From assembly GCA_030148805.1 (NCBI GenBank), contig JASBSS010000038.1, positions 1-64,000 of the forward strand: 64,000 bases of DNA, written 5' to 3'. This DNA is from Thiogranum sp. (GTDB lineage Bacteria; Pseudomonadota; Gammaproteobacteria; DSM-19610). The stretch's first letter is position 1. Each line of letters starts with the position of its first letter. A program made the position numbers and the translations under genes. Below are positions 8,139 through 18,716 of the stretch, piece after piece. The notes under the pieces were generated by a model that had not been told where the DNA came from, ran no database searches, and worked only from the letters and a program-made list of their open reading frames with translations.

Positions 8139-9476
8139 TCACTCGCCATGATCGCGCTCCACCAGCTGGCGCAGGGTCAGGTTGTCCAGGCCGGCCTCCA
8201 TCGAAGCCTGGACGCGATTCATCACCGCCTCCACCTTCACCTCGTGGGGCAAGGACTTCAAGGCCAGAAAACGATTTTCGCCGGCGCTGCGTACGATGCG
8301 AAACAGCTCCGCCAACGTGATCGAATCCACATCCCGGCGTGGCAGGTAAGCCGGGGGATCCTCGGCGGTGGGCGCGAGCAGACCGGCAGCCAGCATGATC
8401 TGCAGCACCTGGTCGATCGGCTGCATGGGCAGGCCGAGACGCCGCACCAGCTGCTGCGCGGTCAGCGGCTCGCGTTGGTGCAGGTGGTGTTCGGCCACCA
8501 TGTACATCAACTGCAAGGCCAGCCGCTCGCGCAGGCGGTTGCTCATGCGCAACTGCAACGGATAGCGGGTCAGGTACTGGGGGTACTGGACATAGAAAGC
8601 CACCTGCGCCCCCAGGAGCAATACCAGCCAGTTCAGGTACAGCCAGATCAGCAGCAGTATCCCTATCGCGAAACCGGAATAGATGGCGGCATATTTGGAG
8701 GACGTCACAATGAAGGCGGCAAACGCCCAGCCGCTGGACTGCCAGAGGATGCCCGCCACCAGGCCGCCGCTGGCCGCCGCCGCCAATTTCACCCGGGTGT
8801 TGGGTATGAACAGGTAAATGAAAGTGAAGGCCGCGATCACCAGCAGGTAGGGAACCAGCTTGCTGAGCGCCAACACGATCATCCCCAACGGTTCGACGCT
8901 CAACAATTGTTGCACCAGCGTGTTGTTCATCGCCGTGGCGGTGACACCCAAGGCCGTGAACACCAGCACCGGCCCGACCAGAATTACGCTCAGGTAGCTG
9001 GAAAAGCGTTGCGCCAGACCGCGCAACTGTTCCACCTGCCACACGTAATTGAACGAGGATTCCACTTTTTGTATAAGAGAAACAACAGTATAGAGAAGAA
9101 ACAAAAGACCCAGGGAGCCCAACACGCCGACCTTGATGTTTTCGACGAAACCGATGATGTTGTTGCTCAACTCGATCCCCTTCGGCCCCAGCGGCGCCAG
9201 AAAACGCAACAGCAACGGCTCCACCTGATTGTGCACCCCGAAACCTTTCAACACCGAGAAGCTCACCGCGAGCAACGGAACCAACGACAGCAGCGTGGTG
9301 TACACCAGGCTCATGGCGCGCAGGTTGAGCTGGCCGTCGAGCAGCTGGCGCAGTAACACGACACTCAATCGCAGCGCGATAATCGGCCCGCGTCGCCACC
9401 CACGGAGCGTGCGCAAATCGTCGCGCCACAAGCTCGCCTTGAGTTCTTCGAACCATTGCAATGTCGCATGTCTCAT
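8139..9476 (-). CDS. YihY/BrkB-family membrane protein with C-terminal winged helix
   Basis: A 445-aa protein whose first 300 residues form the six-helix YihY (formerly RNase BN) domain, with the conserved AMSLVYTTLLSLVPLLAV near 54-71 and a segment with YSGFAIGILLLIWLY. The last 130 residues form a soluble domain with ALQLMYMVAEHH and LTAQQLVRRLGLPMQPID, which looks like an Rrf2-type winged helix followed by a basic region. The function of YihY proteins is unsettled; the soluble domain suggests a cytosolic sensing or nucleic-acid contact. The 400 bp upstream are AT-rich. Confidence 0.85.
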   Translation of the reverse strand: MRHATLQWFEELKASLWRDDLRTLRGWRRGPIIALRLSVVLLRQLLDGQLNLRAMSLVYTTLLSLVPLLAVSFSVLKGFGVHNQVEPLLLRFLAPLGPKGIELSNNIIGFVENIKVGVLGSLGLLFLLYTVVSLIQKVESSFNYVWQVEQLRGLAQRFSSYLSVILVGPVLVFTALGVTATAMNNTLVQQLLSVEPLGMIVLALSKLVPYLLVIAAFTFIYLFIPNTRVKLAAAASGGLVAGILWQSSGWAFAAFIVTSSKYAAIYSGFAIGILLLIWLYLNWLVLLLGAQVAFYVQYPQYLTRYPLQLRMSNRLRERLALQLMYMVAEHHLHQREPLTAQQLVRRLGLPMQPIDQVLQIMLAAGLLAPTAEDPPAYLPRRDVDSITLAELFRIVRSAGENRFLALKSLPHEVKVEAVMNRVQASMEAGLDNLTLRQLVERDHGE

Positions 9477-9793
9477 AACCAGCCCTACCTAAAAATGTTG
9501 CGCATTTACAACGCAGCGGGAAAAAATCTTCCTGTCGAGGTCATTTTTCGCATTTTTTGAAAATTTTTTTTTTGCCTCTTTCCGCCCTTCCCGACACCCG
9601 GATCCGCCCCCGCCTCCAACCCCCTCCGCAGCCGGCGCGAAACTTCAGAGATTCACCAAATACTGTTATTTACTTACGAAATGCATGTTGCAATTTTTTT
9701 TCGTCGCGCTTCCAAACGCTTAAACTAACATTTCGCTGCGAGCGTTTCTCTTCAAGTTACATGCCAATCATAGAGCCAAACATCACCTAGGTG

Positions 9794-9821
9794 TTGTAAT
9801 TTGTTCTTTTTTCATTAAAGT
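9794..9821 (+). promoter_or_regulatory. Candidate promoter of the histone-like gene
   Basis: TTGTAA (9794-9799), a 16-nt spacer and TAAAGT (9816-9821). The leader would be about 50 nt and includes the 12-bp palindrome. Confidence 0.4.
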
Positions 9822-9836
9822 TTTAATTGCAAGCGC

Positions 9837-9848
9837 CGTAACGTTACG
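9837..9848. promoter_or_regulatory. 12-bp palindrome in the leader of the histone-like gene
   Basis: CGTAACGTTACG is perfectly self-complementary and sits 16 nt before the Shine-Dalgarno sequence. It could be an operator for a small dimeric repressor or chance; nothing else supports a role. Confidence 0.3.
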
Positions 9849-9878
9849 CGAACCATGTACCTGAAGGAGGTTATCCTC

Positions 9879-10265
9879 ATGGCAGCACGAAAGAAGACCG
9901 TTAAACGTAAGGCCACCGCCAAGAAAAAGGCTGTGTCCAAAAAGAAGGTAGCCACCAAGAAGAAGGTCGCTACCAAGAAGAAAGCCGCGAAGAAGCGTCC
10001 GGCCAAAAAGAAGGCCGCCAAGAAGAAGGTAGCGAAGAAGAAGACCGCCAAGAAACGTCCGGCCAAGAAAAAGGCCGCGAAAAAGAAGGTAGCCAAGAAG
10101 AAGGCTGCCAAGAAACGTCCGGCCAAGAAAAAGGCCGCGAAAAAGAAGGCAGCCAAGAAAAAGGCCGCCAAGAAACGTCCGGCCAAGAAAAAGGCCGCGA
10201 AAAAGAAAGTAGCCAAACGGAGAACCACCAAGAAGCGTACGACCAAGAAACGGGCCAGACGCTGA
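9879..10265 (+). CDS. Histone H1-like lysine/alanine-rich DNA-binding protein (AlgP type)
   Basis: A 128-aa, extremely basic protein made of KKA/KKR/KKV triplets with KKRPA punctuating every 20 residues. It resembles AlgP-like and eukaryotic H1-tail-like proteins, thought to compact or bridge DNA. There is no globular domain. The start at ATG 9879 has a perfect AAGGAGG 8 nt upstream, implying high expression; an in-frame ATG at 9855 lies upstream of that site. An intrinsic terminator follows 15 bp after the stop. Confidence 0.85.
   Translation: MAARKKTVKRKATAKKKAVSKKKVATKKKVATKKKAAKKRPAKKKAAKKKVAKKKTAKKRPAKKKAAKKKVAKKKAAKKRPAKKKAAKKKAAKKKAAKKRPAKKKAAKKKVAKRRTTKKRTTKKRARR
9991..10230 (+). repeat. 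Four 60-bp tandem repeats within the histone-like gene
   Basis: Units begin at 9991, 10051, 10111 and 10171, each opening with AGAAACGTCCGGCCA or a one-base variant. Each encodes 20 residues. Units 2 and 3 are nearly identical in DNA, not only in protein, and the fourth decays at its end. Copy number is likely to vary between strains. Confidence 0.9.
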
Positions 10266-10280
10266 GTTGGGTTGTCCCCA

Positions 10281-10309
10281 AAAGGCCTGCGTATGCAGGC
10301 CTTTTTTTT
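10281..10309 (+). terminator. Intrinsic terminator after the histone-like gene
   Basis: A 10-bp stem AAAGGCCTGC/GCAGGCCTTT with a GTAT loop and a run of T to 10309. Confidence 0.9.
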
Positions 10310-10542
10310 GTCCAAAATACAATCAATGGATTGTTTTTATTAGGTTTTTACTCATCCCCTCTGTCGATGGATGGCGTCCCTTCCTCGCCGTGGCGCTCGG
10401 CAGACTCCCGAGGCCTTCGTCTTCGCTCTGCAGGGGCCCGGCGCCGTTCACATAAGAATTTGAAACCACGGACTATTATTAAAGGACAAAGCCTGACTGC
10501 CGACACCCCGCGAAGACAAAGACTCCGCGGCGGGACGCAGCG

Positions 10543-11745
10543 ATGGAACATGCAGACGACAAGCCCCTGATTCTGGTGGTGGACGATTCGCGCCTGATGC
10601 GCGTGGCCGCGCGCAAGATCCTGCGCGACGACTTCACTATCCTCGAAGCCGGCGACGGCGAACAGGCCTGGGAGAGCCTGCGGGAGCAGCCCGGCGTCAA
10701 TCTGGTGATGTCGGATCTGTCCATGCCCAATCTCGACGGGCTGGGCCTGCTCAAGCGCATCCGCGAAGCCGAAACCGAGCGCCTGCGCCAGCTGCCGGTG
10801 ATCATCGTGACCGGTGCCGAGGACGACGACGGCAGCCGCCAAAAAGCCTTGGCCGCCGGCGCCAGCGACTTCATCACCAAACCCTTCGAATCGGTGCAGC
10901 TGCTGGCGCGCGCCAAGGCGCAGGCCACGCACCAGCGCACCCAACAGGCCCTGCAGGCCAGCGAAGCCAGCAAAGCGCAACTCGAACAGCACAACCAGAC
11001 CGACCTGCTGACCGGCTTGCCGAACGCGCGTGGCTTCGGCAACGCCATCGAGGAAAGCCTGTCCTTCGCGCGCCGCCACAACACCGACCTGAGCCTGTTG
11101 ATGCTGCGGGTGGAAAAGTACAAGGCGCTGTTTCTCCAATACGGCAAACAGACCGCCGAGCGCCTGCTGCAGGACCTCGCCCGGCTGTTGAGCGACGGAC
11201 GCCGTCGCGAGGATGTGGTCGCGCGCCTGGAGCTCGACACCTTCGCGCTCCTGTTACCGTCAGCCGGCGCCCAAGACGCCCGCCGGATCGCCGCGCAGGT
11301 GCTTGCCCGCATCCAGGAACGTCAAGAGGAAGACAACGCCCAACCGGCCGTCGACATCAGCATCGGCGTGGCCAATCCGCAGCTGCTGCCCTCGGTCGGA
11401 CCCGCCGATCTGCTGGCGACGGCCAGGAACGACCTCGGCGTCTTGTCACCCCAATGGATCGAGGCGGCCCGCTCGCGGGAATCGGCTTCCCGGCGCGAAC
11501 CGCCGCCGGCGCCGCGGCCCCGCATCGCCACCGCCGCCGAATTGCTCTCGGCCCTGCAGGCGTTGAGCGAAAACCGCCAACCGGAAACTGATCGCGATGC
11601 CTTGGTTCGCGCCATTGTGCCGCTGTTGCGCAACTGGAACGAGGCGCACGGCGGTTGTTGCTCCGCCCTGTTGGAGCAACTCGAAGCCCGTTTACAGCCG
11701 CCAGCGGTGACCCCAGCCGAGCGCTTTCCCGCAGACTCCTACTAG
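10543..11745 (+). CDS. Response regulator with degenerate GGDEF domain
   Basis: A 400-aa two-domain signalling protein. Residues 1-130 are a receiver domain with acidic pocket VVDDS, phospho-acceptor in MSDLSMPNLDG, T in IIVTGA and K in FITKPFE. After a short coiled linker comes a GGDEF-fold domain that begins with the usual DLLTGLPNARGF, but where GGDEF should stand the sequence is RLELDTFAL, so cyclase activity is very unlikely. The C-terminal 100 residues are unrecognised. It may be a phospho-controlled c-di-GMP or protein-binding effector. No kinase is adjacent. Its end overlaps the convergent DUF4442 gene by 4 bp. Confidence 0.85.
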   Translation: MEHADDKPLILVVDDSRLMRVAARKILRDDFTILEAGDGEQAWESLREQPGVNLVMSDLSMPNLDGLGLLKRIREAETERLRQLPVIIVTGAEDDDGSRQKALAAGASDFITKPFESVQLLARAKAQATHQRTQQALQASEASKAQLEQHNQTDLLTGLPNARGFGNAIEESLSFARRHNTDLSLLMLRVEKYKALFLQYGKQTAERLLQDLARLLSDGRRREDVVARLELDTFALLLPSAGAQDARRIAAQVLARIQERQEEDNAQPAVDISIGVANPQLLPSVGPADLLATARNDLGVLSPQWIEAARSRESASRREPPPAPRPRIATAAELLSALQALSENRQPETDRDALVRAIVPLLRNWNEAHGGCCSALLEQLEARLQPPAVTPAERFPADSY

Positions 11746-12230
11746 GTCTGGCGGCGATAACCCCGCGGTCGCAACGCCACCCGGCAGCGCACGCGCGTGC
11801 AACACACCCCGTCGCTGCGGTAAAGACCATATTCGAAGGCCGGCGTGCTGCGTTGATGGCGTTCCAGATCGGCGCGGATCTGCGCCTTGACCTGCGGATC
11901 GAAGACGAAACGCAACTCCAGATCGCTGTCGCCGGGATGCTCGAACTCCAGCGACAGGGAACGGGTCCAGACGCTGTAGCCGGGGAACTGCTTGGCGCAG
12001 GCGATGGCGGCGATCGGGTCGGCGATAGCCGCCTGGTAACCGCCGAACATGCTGTCGCCGAGGTTGCGCGAGAACATCGTCAACGGCAGACGCAGACGCA
12101 CCTCGTTCCAGTCCTCCTCCAGGTGGACGACCTTCACGCCCATCATCCTGAACGGCGGATACCATTCAATGCGCCAACGCGCCGGGAGGAAACGTGCCCC
12201 GCGCAGGAACCGGAGTGCGTTCAAAGCCAT
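11742..12230 (-). CDS. DUF4442-like hot-dog-fold protein
   Basis: A 162-aa protein beginning MALNALRFLRG, with the features of DUF4442 proteins, which share the hot-dog fold of acyl-CoA thioesterases (block LPLTMFSRNLGDSMFGG followed by a helix with ADPIAAIA). A thioesterase role is inference. A much longer in-frame extension would overlap the divergent yajQ gene, so the ATG at 12230 is the sensible start. Confidence 0.65.
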   Translation of the reverse strand: MALNALRFLRGARFLPARWRIEWYPPFRMMGVKVVHLEEDWNEVRLRLPLTMFSRNLGDSMFGGYQAAIADPIAAIACAKQFPGYSVWTRSLSLEFEHPGDSDLELRFVFDPQVKAQIRADLERHQRSTPAFEYGLYRSDGVCCTRVRCRVALRPRGYRRQT

Positions 12231-12315
12231 GTCTGGATCGACCGCCTGTGGGTGAGGTAATATTGTAGCCTGCCAGGCCAAGCCATTGGCAATACCGCCG
12301 CGCCGGGAAGAGAAG

Positions 12316-12798
12316 ATGCCATCGTTCGATACCGTATCCGAAGTCGATATGCACGAAGTCGCCAACGCCGTGGATCAAAGCAACCGCGAGATCGGCACCC
12401 GTTACGACTTCAAGGGCTCGAGCGCCAAAATCGAACTCGGCGGGGAGGCACTGACACTTGTCGCCGACAGCGAGTTCCAGCTGGGTCAGGTGCGGGACAT
12501 CTTGCACACCAAACTGGCCAAGCGCGGCCTGGATCTACGCTCCCTGCAGGCGGGCAAAATCGAACCGGGCAACCGCCAGGTCAAGCAAGGCATGACCGTG
12601 CAGCAGGGGATCTCGCAGGATGACGCGCGCAAAATCATCAAATTGGTGAAAGAGGCCAAATTGAAAGTGCAAGTCAGCATCCAGGGTGACAAGGTCCGCG
12701 TGGCCGGCAAGAAGCGCGACGATCTGCAGGCGGTGATCGCGCTGTTGCGCGCCGCGCCCGTCGATCTGCCGCTGCAATACATCAATTTCCGCGATTAA
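12316..12798 (+). CDS. yajQ: YajQ-family nucleotide-binding protein
   Basis: A 160-aa protein starting [20 protein letters not shown], with the family block [11 protein letters not shown] and the C-terminal PLQYINFRD. YajQ proteins bind nucleotides, and some bind cyclic-di-GMP and modulate transcription. ATG 12316 is preceded by GGAAGAG; an upstream in-frame ATG at 12286 adds an atypical leader. It lies divergent to the DUF4442 gene and is followed by a strong hairpin. Confidence 0.93.
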   Translation: MPSFDTVSEVDMHEVANAVDQSNREIGTRYDFKGSSAKIELGGEALTLVADSEFQLGQVRDILHTKLAKRGLDLRSLQAGKIEPGNRQVKQGMTVQQGISQDDARKIIKLVKEAKLKVQVSIQGDKVRVAGKKRDDLQAVIALLRAAPVDLPLQYINFRD

Positions 12799-12809
12799 GT
12801 CAGTATTTT

Positions 12810-12844
12810 GGCGTCGCCGGCCTGCGCCCGGCCGGCGCGACGCC
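12810..12844 (+). terminator. GC-rich hairpin after yajQ
   Basis: A two-part stem, GGCGTCG/CGACGCC and CCGGCC/GGCCGG with a CG bulge. It has no T-run, so it may terminate weakly or serve as an mRNA 3' stabiliser between yajQ and fabA. Confidence 0.4.
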
Positions 12845-12850
12845 CATGTC

Positions 12851-12879
12851 ATGCAAAATGCGGGCTAAACCGCTAGAAT
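12851..12879 (+). promoter_or_regulatory. Candidate fabAB promoter
   Basis: TAGAAT (12874-12879) with ATGCAA 17 nt upstream. The -10 is good and the -35 poor. No FadR or FabR site is recognisable to me. Confidence 0.4.
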
Positions 12880-12920
12880 ACGCGCCTCTGAAATCACCCC
12901 AGATGGATACCGGCCAGCTT

Positions 12921-13460
12921 ATGAGCACAGCACCCGCGGCGCAGCGGCACACCCAGAATCAGTACTCCTACGATGAACTGCTCAAATGCGGCCATGGCGA
13001 GCTGTTTGGCGCGGACAACGCGCGCCTGCCGCTGCCGCCGATGCTGATGTTCGACCGGATCGTGCATATCAGCGACCAGGGCGGCGCGCACGGCAAGGGA
13101 CAGATCGTCGCCGAACTGGATATCCGTCCGGACTTGTGGTTTTTCGACTGTCATTTCGAGTCCGATCCGGTAATGCCCGGGTGCCTGGGGCTGGACGCCA
13201 TGTGGCAATTGATCGGCTTTTATCTGGGCTGGCTCGGCGGCCCGGGCCGCGGCCGCGCCCTGGGGGCGGGCGAAGTCAAATTCAGCGGCCAGGTCACGCC
13301 GGCGAACAAACTGGTCACTTACCGCATCGATCTGCGGCGCGTGATTCAGCGCAAGCTGCACATGGGCATCGGCGACGCGGTCATGGAAACCGACGGCAAG
13401 GAAATCTATCACGCCAAGAGTCTGCGGGTCGGCCTGTTCACTTCAACCGAAAAATTCTAG
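12921..13460 (+). CDS. fabA: 3-hydroxyacyl-[ACP] dehydratase/isomerase FabA
   Basis: A 179-aa bifunctional enzyme that dehydrates 3-hydroxydecanoyl-ACP and isomerises the trans-2 double bond to cis-3, the branch point of anaerobic unsaturated fatty acid synthesis. The catalytic histidine is in [19 protein letters not shown] and the aspartate in GLDAMWQ. ATG 12921 best matches the family start although its ribosome site is weak; in-frame ATGs at 12846 and 12903 exist. fabB follows 12 bp downstream, the classical fabAB pair. Confidence 0.96.
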   Translation: MSTAPAAQRHTQNQYSYDELLKCGHGELFGADNARLPLPPMLMFDRIVHISDQGGAHGKGQIVAELDIRPDLWFFDCHFESDPVMPGCLGLDAMWQLIGFYLGWLGGPGRGRALGAGEVKFSGQVTPANKLVTYRIDLRRVIQRKLHMGIGDAVMETDGKEIYHAKSLRVGLFTSTEKF

Positions 13461-13472
13461 GATCCTATCGTT

Positions 13473-14690
13473 ATGCGGCGCGTAGTCATCACGGGACTGG
13501 GTATCACTTCCAGTATCGGCACCAACCAGCAGCAAGTTCTCGAATCTCTGCGGCAAGGGAAGTCCGGCATCGTGTTCGCTCCCGAGTACCAGGAGCTGGG
13601 CTTCCGCAGCCAGATCCACGGCGCCGTCGATCTGGACCTCAATACGCTGATCGACCGTAAGCTGCGCCGCTTCATGGGTGACAGCGCGGCCTACAACTAT
13701 ATCGCCATGCGCGAGGCCATCGCCGACGCCGGGCTGGAGGACAAGGAGATCTCCAACCCGCGCACCGGGCTGATCGCCGGCTCCGGCGGCACCTCGACCG
13801 AAAACGTCACCCTGGCGGTCGATCTGATGCGGCAAAAGGGCGCCAGGAAAGTCGGTCCCTTCATGGTCCCCCGCACCATGGGCAGCACCAACTCGGCCTG
13901 TCTGTCCACGGCCTTCAAGATCAAGGGCGTGAATTATTCCATCAGCTCGGCCTGCTCGACCAGCGCCCACTGCATCGGCAACGCCTGCGAGCTGATCCAA
14001 CTGGGCAAACAGGATATCGTCTTCGCCGGCGGCGGCGAGGAACTGCACTGGAGCCTGACACTGCTGTTCGACGCCATGGGCGCGCTGTCCTCCAAGTACA
14101 ACCACACCCCGCAGAGCGCTTCGCGTGCCTATGACGCCACCCGCGACGGCTTTGTCATCGCCGGCGGCGGCGGTATGCTGGTGGTCGAGGAGCTGGAACA
14201 CGCACGCGCCCGCGGCGCCAAGATCTATGCCGAGCTGGTCGGCTACGGCGCCACCTCGGATGGCTATGACATGGTGCAACCATCCGGCGAGGGCGCGGTG
14301 CGGTGCATGCGCCAGGCCATGGCGGGCGTCGACGGGAATATCGACTACATCAACGCCCACGGCACCAGCACCCCCGTCGGCGACGTGCGCGAGCTGGAAG
14401 CCATTCGCGAAGTCTTCGGCGACCAGATCCCCCCGGTCAGCTCCACCAAGTCGCTGACCGGTCACTCCCTGGGCGCGGCCGGCGTGCAGGAAGCCGTCTA
14501 CTCGCTGCTGATGTTGCAGCAGGATTTCATCTGCGCCTCGGCCAACATCCAGCAGTTGGATCCGGCGGCCGAAGGATTCCCCATCCAACGCACCCTCAAA
14601 AGCGACGCCGGGCTGCGCACCGTCATGTCCAACAGCTTCGGCTTCGGCGGCACCAACGCCTCGCTCGTGTTTCAGCGCTACGAGGGCTGA
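13473..14690 (+). CDS. fabB: 3-oxoacyl-[ACP] synthase I FabB
   Basis: A 405-aa condensing enzyme that elongates the cis-3-decenoyl-ACP made by FabA. The Cys-His-His triad is visible: nucleophile in [10 protein letters not shown], first histidine in [11 protein letters not shown], second in [11 protein letters not shown]. Length matches E. coli FabB. It is co-transcribed with fabA. Its last 13 bp overlap the end of hrpA on the opposite strand. Confidence 0.97.
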   Translation: MRRVVITGLGITSSIGTNQQQVLESLRQGKSGIVFAPEYQELGFRSQIHGAVDLDLNTLIDRKLRRFMGDSAAYNYIAMREAIADAGLEDKEISNPRTGLIAGSGGTSTENVTLAVDLMRQKGARKVGPFMVPRTMGSTNSACLSTAFKIKGVNYSISSACSTSAHCIGNACELIQLGKQDIVFAGGGEELHWSLTLLFDAMGALSSKYNHTPQSASRAYDATRDGFVIAGGGGMLVVEELEHARARGAKIYAELVGYGATSDGYDMVQPSGEGAVRCMRQAMAGVDGNIDYINAHGTSTPVGDVRELEAIREVFGDQIPPVSSTKSLTGHSLGAAGVQEAVYSLLMLQQDFICASANIQQLDPAAEGFPIQRTLKSDAGLRTVMSNSFGFGGTNASLVFQRYEG

Positions 14691-17600
14691 ACCCGCCGGG
14701 CTTCCAGTTCGCGCCACAGCCGGTCGAGTCGCTGGGGCGAGACTTTTTCCGCCGTGCCCAGCGACTGGGCGAACAGCGAGACCCGCAGCTCCTCGATCAA
14801 CCAGCGAAAGCGCTGCAGTTGCGCGCTGTCATCCAGGCGCGCCTGCGCGTCGCGGTACCGGTCCCAGTAGCGCTCCACCAGCAGCGCGCGCTGCCGGTCG
14901 CGCGCCGGATCGGCGACGGCCTGCTCCAGGCGCGATCGGGCCGCCTGAAGATAGCGCGCCAGATGCGGCAACCAGGCCGCCGGGGTGGCGCTGAGAAAGC
15001 CCGGGTACACCAGCGCTTCAAGCTGTTGCTGCACCTGGGCGGTCACCGCCAGCAGCCGCAGGTCGCCCAGGTCTTTCAGCGCCCGTCGGGTCTGGTGATA
15101 AGCCTGCAGCGTCTGCCGACTCAAGGCGCCGATACGCACCGCTTCGGCCAGCAGTCGCGTGCGAGCGTCTTGCAGACAAAGCTGGAACGACTCCGCGTCC
15201 CGGATGGCCGCGCCCGCAGACGGAGCGGCCGCCAGCAGGGCCGCCGTCTCGAGATCTTCGCGTAGCGCGTCGGCGGCGCCCACGGTGCTGAACCAAAGCG
15301 CTTGCTGATCGAAATCTGCGACGGCGCGGCGCACGTCGCGCAGCGGCGCGGCGAGCTGGCGCCGCAACAAGGCCAACACACCCTCGCAGTGCGCGGCTCG
15401 GGCCTGATCGGCGCGTTCGAACAACCGCAAATCGATACGCTTGTCCTGCCGCGCCAGAGCCGGATAGGCCCGCACCAGCACTCCCTGGCGACGAAACTCC
15501 AGAGACTCCGGCAAGACCGCGAAGTCCCATTCCCGCACATCCTCGCGCTCGAAATCACTGTCGGTGATGGCGGCAAACCCCTGTTGTGCATGCGCGGCGA
15601 ACTGCGCCTGCAGCCGCTCCAGGTCGCGCCCCCTGGCCAGGGTGCCGCCCTTGTTGTCCACGACCTCGAACACGGGCGACAGGTGGGCCGCCAATTGTTC
15701 GGTCCGCCAGGCATCCGCCGGCACTTCGACGCCGGTCATGCGCTGCAATTGAGCGGCCAGGAAGGTACTCAACCTGCCGCTGGGCGGATCCACGGCGGCC
15801 TGCAGACAGGCCGCGGCGAAATCCGGCGCCGGCACAAAATGCCGGCGCAACGGCTTGGGCAGCGACTTGATCAGGGCGACGCTCTTTTCCTGATACAGGC
15901 CGGGCACCAGCCAATCGAAATCCGCCGCCGCCACCTGGTTGAGCGCCGCTACCGGGATGCGCACGCAGACACCATCGCACTCGCCGCCGGGCTCGAAACG
16001 ATACACCAGCGGCAACTGCAAACCGCGCAGCGACAGCGTATCGGGAAACGCTCCGGCGCTGACGGCGCTGGCGTCGTGTTGTTGTACCTGCTCGGCCCGC
16101 AGATGAAGCCAGTCCGGCTGTTCCTGACGCCGCTGCCGCCACCAGCGCCGGAAGCTGCTCCGCCCCGTGACCGACTCGGGAACCCGCTGGTCGAAGAACT
16201 CAAATAAACGCTGTTCGTCGACGATCAGATCGCGGCGACGCGATTTCGCCTCGAGTCGCTCGAGCCGCTGCAACAAGGCCCGGTTGTGGGCGACGAAAGG
16301 CTCGCGCTCGTCCCATTCGCCCAACACCAGCGCGTGACGGATGAACAGCTGGCGCGAGGTCACCGGATCGACGCCGGCATAGTCGCACTTGCGGCGCTGG
16401 ACCAACGCCAGCCCGTAGAGCGTAACACTTTCGAACGCTACCACCGCGGCGCGGCGCTTCTCCCAGTGCGGCTCGGCGTAATGGCGTTTGACCAGGTGTC
16501 CGGCCAAGGGCTCCACCCAGCCCGGCTCGATGGCGGCGACGGTGCGCAGGTAACGACGACCGGTCTCCACCTGTTCGGCCGCGACCAGCCAGCGCGGACG
16601 TTTCTTGCCCAGACCCGAACCCGGAAAAAGCTTGAACCTCAGGTTGCGTGCGCCCAGATATTCGTCCTTTTCCTCGTGCATGGCGAGGTGACCGAGCAGG
16701 CCGGTGAGTAACGCCTGATGGATGGCTTCATAGCCGGCGGGCTCGGCGTTGCTCCTCAGGCCCAGGGCGTGGGCCTGATCCTGCAACTGGCGATGGATGT
16801 CACGCCACTCGCGCATGCGTGTCCAGGAGAGAAAGTGCTCCCGGCACCAGCGGCGTAATTTTTTCTGCGACAGATGGCGGGCCTGCTCGCCAAACACGCG
16901 CCACAGATTGAGGTGGCTGAGAAAGTCGGAACGCTCATCCCGAAACAGGGCGTGCTTTTGATCCGCGCTCTGGCGCTGCTCCAGGGGCCGGTCGCGCGGA
17001 TCGGCGCTCTCCAGGACAGCGACGATAACCAGCACCTCGCGCAGGGCGCCCAGCTCGTGGGCCGCCAACAACATCCGCGCCAGTCGCGGGTCGACCGGCA
17101 GGCGCGCGATACGCAGGCCCAGCGGCGTGGGGCGGGCCTGTGCGTCGAGGGCCCCCAACTCCTGCAGCAGTCGGTAGCCGGCGCGAATGAAGCGCGCGTC
17201 CGGCGGCTCGACAAAGGGAAAATCCTCGATCCCGCCCAGGCCCTGCGCGGCCATCTGCAGGATCACCGCAGCGAGGTTGGTACGCTGGATTTCCGCGCTG
17301 GTGAAGGCCGGGCGCGCCTGATAATCCGCCTCGCTGTACAAACGGATGCAGATCCCGGCGGCCACCCGGCCACAGCGCCCCGCGCGTTGATCGGCCGACG
17401 CCTGGGAGATGGCCTCGATGGGCAAACCCTGGACTTTGGTGCGATAGTTGTAACGGCTGATGCGAGCCAGACCGGTATCGATCACATAGCGAATGCCGGG
17501 CACGGTCAGCGAGGTCTCGGCCACATTGGTGGCCAGCACGATACGCCGCCCGCCATGGGTGGCGAACACCGCGTTCTGCTGCGCCGGCGACAGCCGCGCG

Positions 17601-18583
17601 TAGAGCGCGAGGATCTGCGTCTGCGGCAGGGCATGTTTACGCAACAGCTCGGCGGTTTCGCGTATCGAGCGCTCGCCGGGCAAGAACACCAGGATATCCC
17701 CCGGCCCCTCGGCGCTGAGCTCGTCGACCGCCTCCACCACGCCAGCCTCCGGCGATGACGCAGCGGACTCGCCCTCGCCCAGCGGCCGATAGCGGATCTC
17801 CACCGGATAGGTGCGACCGGAAACCTCAATGACTGGCGCATCGCCGAAATGACGCGAAAAGCGCAGGGGATCGATCGTCGCCGACGTGATGATCAGCTTC
17901 AGATCGGGGCGACGGGGTAGCAGACGGTGCACATAGCCGAGCAGGAAGTCGATGTTCAGGCTGCGCTCGTGGGCTTCGTCGACGATCAACGTATCGTACT
18001 CGCGCAGCTCCGGATCCGACTGGATTTCGGCCAGCAGCATGCCGTCGGTCATCACCTTGATGTAACTGCCGTCGCGCACCCGGTCCTGGAATCGCACCTT
18101 GAAACCGACTTGCTGGCCGAGATCGCAGCGCAGCTCCTCGGCCATGCGCGCCGCGAGGCTGCGCGCGGCCAGGCGGCGCGGCTGGGTATGGGCGATCTTG
18201 CCGCGGACACCGCGCCCCAGTTGCAGGCACAGTTTCGGCAATTGGGTGGTTTTGCCTGAACCGGTCTCGCCGCAGACCACGACCACCGGATGCGCGGCCA
18301 ACGCGGCCAGAATCTCTTCGCGTCGCTCGACCACCGGCAGGGGCTGGGCAAAGCTCACCGCCGGCAGGCCACTGCGGCGTTGGGCCACACGTTGTTGCGA
18401 GGCCTCCAGCTCTGCGCGCAGCCGCCTCAGCCCGCGGTCTATCGGTTGACTGCGCCGCAGCCGTCGCTGCACATGCCGCAGCTGCCGGTGCAGCCCCGGC
18501 ACGTCGCGCGCCAGACAATGCGCCAGGGACTGCTCCAGTTGCGCCAGGCAGGCGGCATCCGCTCCTGAATCACGCTGTGTCAT
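14678..18583 (-). CDS. hrpA: ATP-dependent RNA helicase HrpA
   Basis: A 1301-aa DEAH-box helicase. Walker A is GETGSGKTT (105-113), followed by DEAH in [14 protein letters not shown] and the QRAGRCGRV arginine-finger motif. A helicase-associated region and the long HrpA-specific C-terminal domain follow. E. coli HrpA is about 1300 aa. It acts on mRNA and rescues stalled or collided ribosomes. I start it at the in-frame ATG at 18583 (MTQRDSG) rather than 10 codons upstream. Confidence 0.97.
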   Translation of the reverse strand: MTQRDSGADAACLAQLEQSLAHCLARDVPGLHRQLRHVQRRLRRSQPIDRGLRRLRAELEASQQRVAQRRSGLPAVSFAQPLPVVERREEILAALAAHPVVVVCGETGSGKTTQLPKLCLQLGRGVRGKIAHTQPRRLAARSLAARMAEELRCDLGQQVGFKVRFQDRVRDGSYIKVMTDGMLLAEIQSDPELREYDTLIVDEAHERSLNIDFLLGYVHRLLPRRPDLKLIITSATIDPLRFSRHFGDAPVIEVSGRTYPVEIRYRPLGEGESAASSPEAGVVEAVDELSAEGPGDILVFLPGERSIRETAELLRKHALPQTQILALYARLSPAQQNAVFATHGGRRIVLATNVAETSLTVPGIRYVIDTGLARISRYNYRTKVQGLPIEAISQASADQRAGRCGRVAAGICIRLYSEADYQARPAFTSAEIQRTNLAAVILQMAAQGLGGIEDFPFVEPPDARFIRAGYRLLQELGALDAQARPTPLGLRIARLPVDPRLARMLLAAHELGALREVLVIVAVLESADPRDRPLEQRQSADQKHALFRDERSDFLSHLNLWRVFGEQARHLSQKKLRRWCREHFLSWTRMREWRDIHRQLQDQAHALGLRSNAEPAGYEAIHQALLTGLLGHLAMHEEKDEYLGARNLRFKLFPGSGLGKKRPRWLVAAEQVETGRRYLRTVAAIEPGWVEPLAGHLVKRHYAEPHWEKRRAAVVAFESVTLYGLALVQRRKCDYAGVDPVTSRQLFIRHALVLGEWDEREPFVAHNRALLQRLERLEAKSRRRDLIVDEQRLFEFFDQRVPESVTGRSSFRRWWRQRRQEQPDWLHLRAEQVQQHDASAVSAGAFPDTLSLRGLQLPLVYRFEPGGECDGVCVRIPVAALNQVAAADFDWLVPGLYQEKSVALIKSLPKPLRRHFVPAPDFAAACLQAAVDPPSGRLSTFLAAQLQRMTGVEVPADAWRTEQLAAHLSPVFEVVDNKGGTLARGRDLERLQAQFAAHAQQGFAAITDSDFEREDVREWDFAVLPESLEFRRQGVLVRAYPALARQDKRIDLRLFERADQARAAHCEGVLALLRRQLAAPLRDVRRAVADFDQQALWFSTVGAADALREDLETAALLAAAPSAGAAIRDAESFQLCLQDARTRLLAEAVRIGALSRQTLQAYHQTRRALKDLGDLRLLAVTAQVQQQLEALVYPGFLSATPAAWLPHLARYLQAARSRLEQAVADPARDRQRALLVERYWDRYRDAQARLDDSAQLQRFRWLIEELRVSLFAQSLGTAEKVSPQRLDRLWRELEARRVQPS

Positions 18584-18716
18584 GCAAAATTCCGCCGCCG
18601 CGAACCGAAACACCCTATTCTACACCGCCGGGCCGAAACGCTCAGGGAACAAGCGGGCGAGCCTACAAGTCTTATACTTAGTGATCGACCCAGATGCTGC
18701 CACCCAAGGAGTGACA

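Larger units (their letters stand above)
9477..9878. other. AT-rich intergenic region
   Basis: About 400 bp between divergent genes, with several runs of 7-10 T and a markedly lower GC content than its surroundings. It holds a candidate promoter and a 12-bp palindrome (listed separately) for the histone-like gene. No convincing coding sequence is present. Confidence 0.7.

Noticed and set aside
9557-9790. A 77-codon frame in the AT-rich region
   Set aside because: No ribosome site, atypical composition for this genome, and it lies in a promoter region.
9991-10230. CRISPR-like array
   Set aside because: The 60-bp units are contiguous, without spacers, and encode the KKRPA repeats of a histone-like protein.
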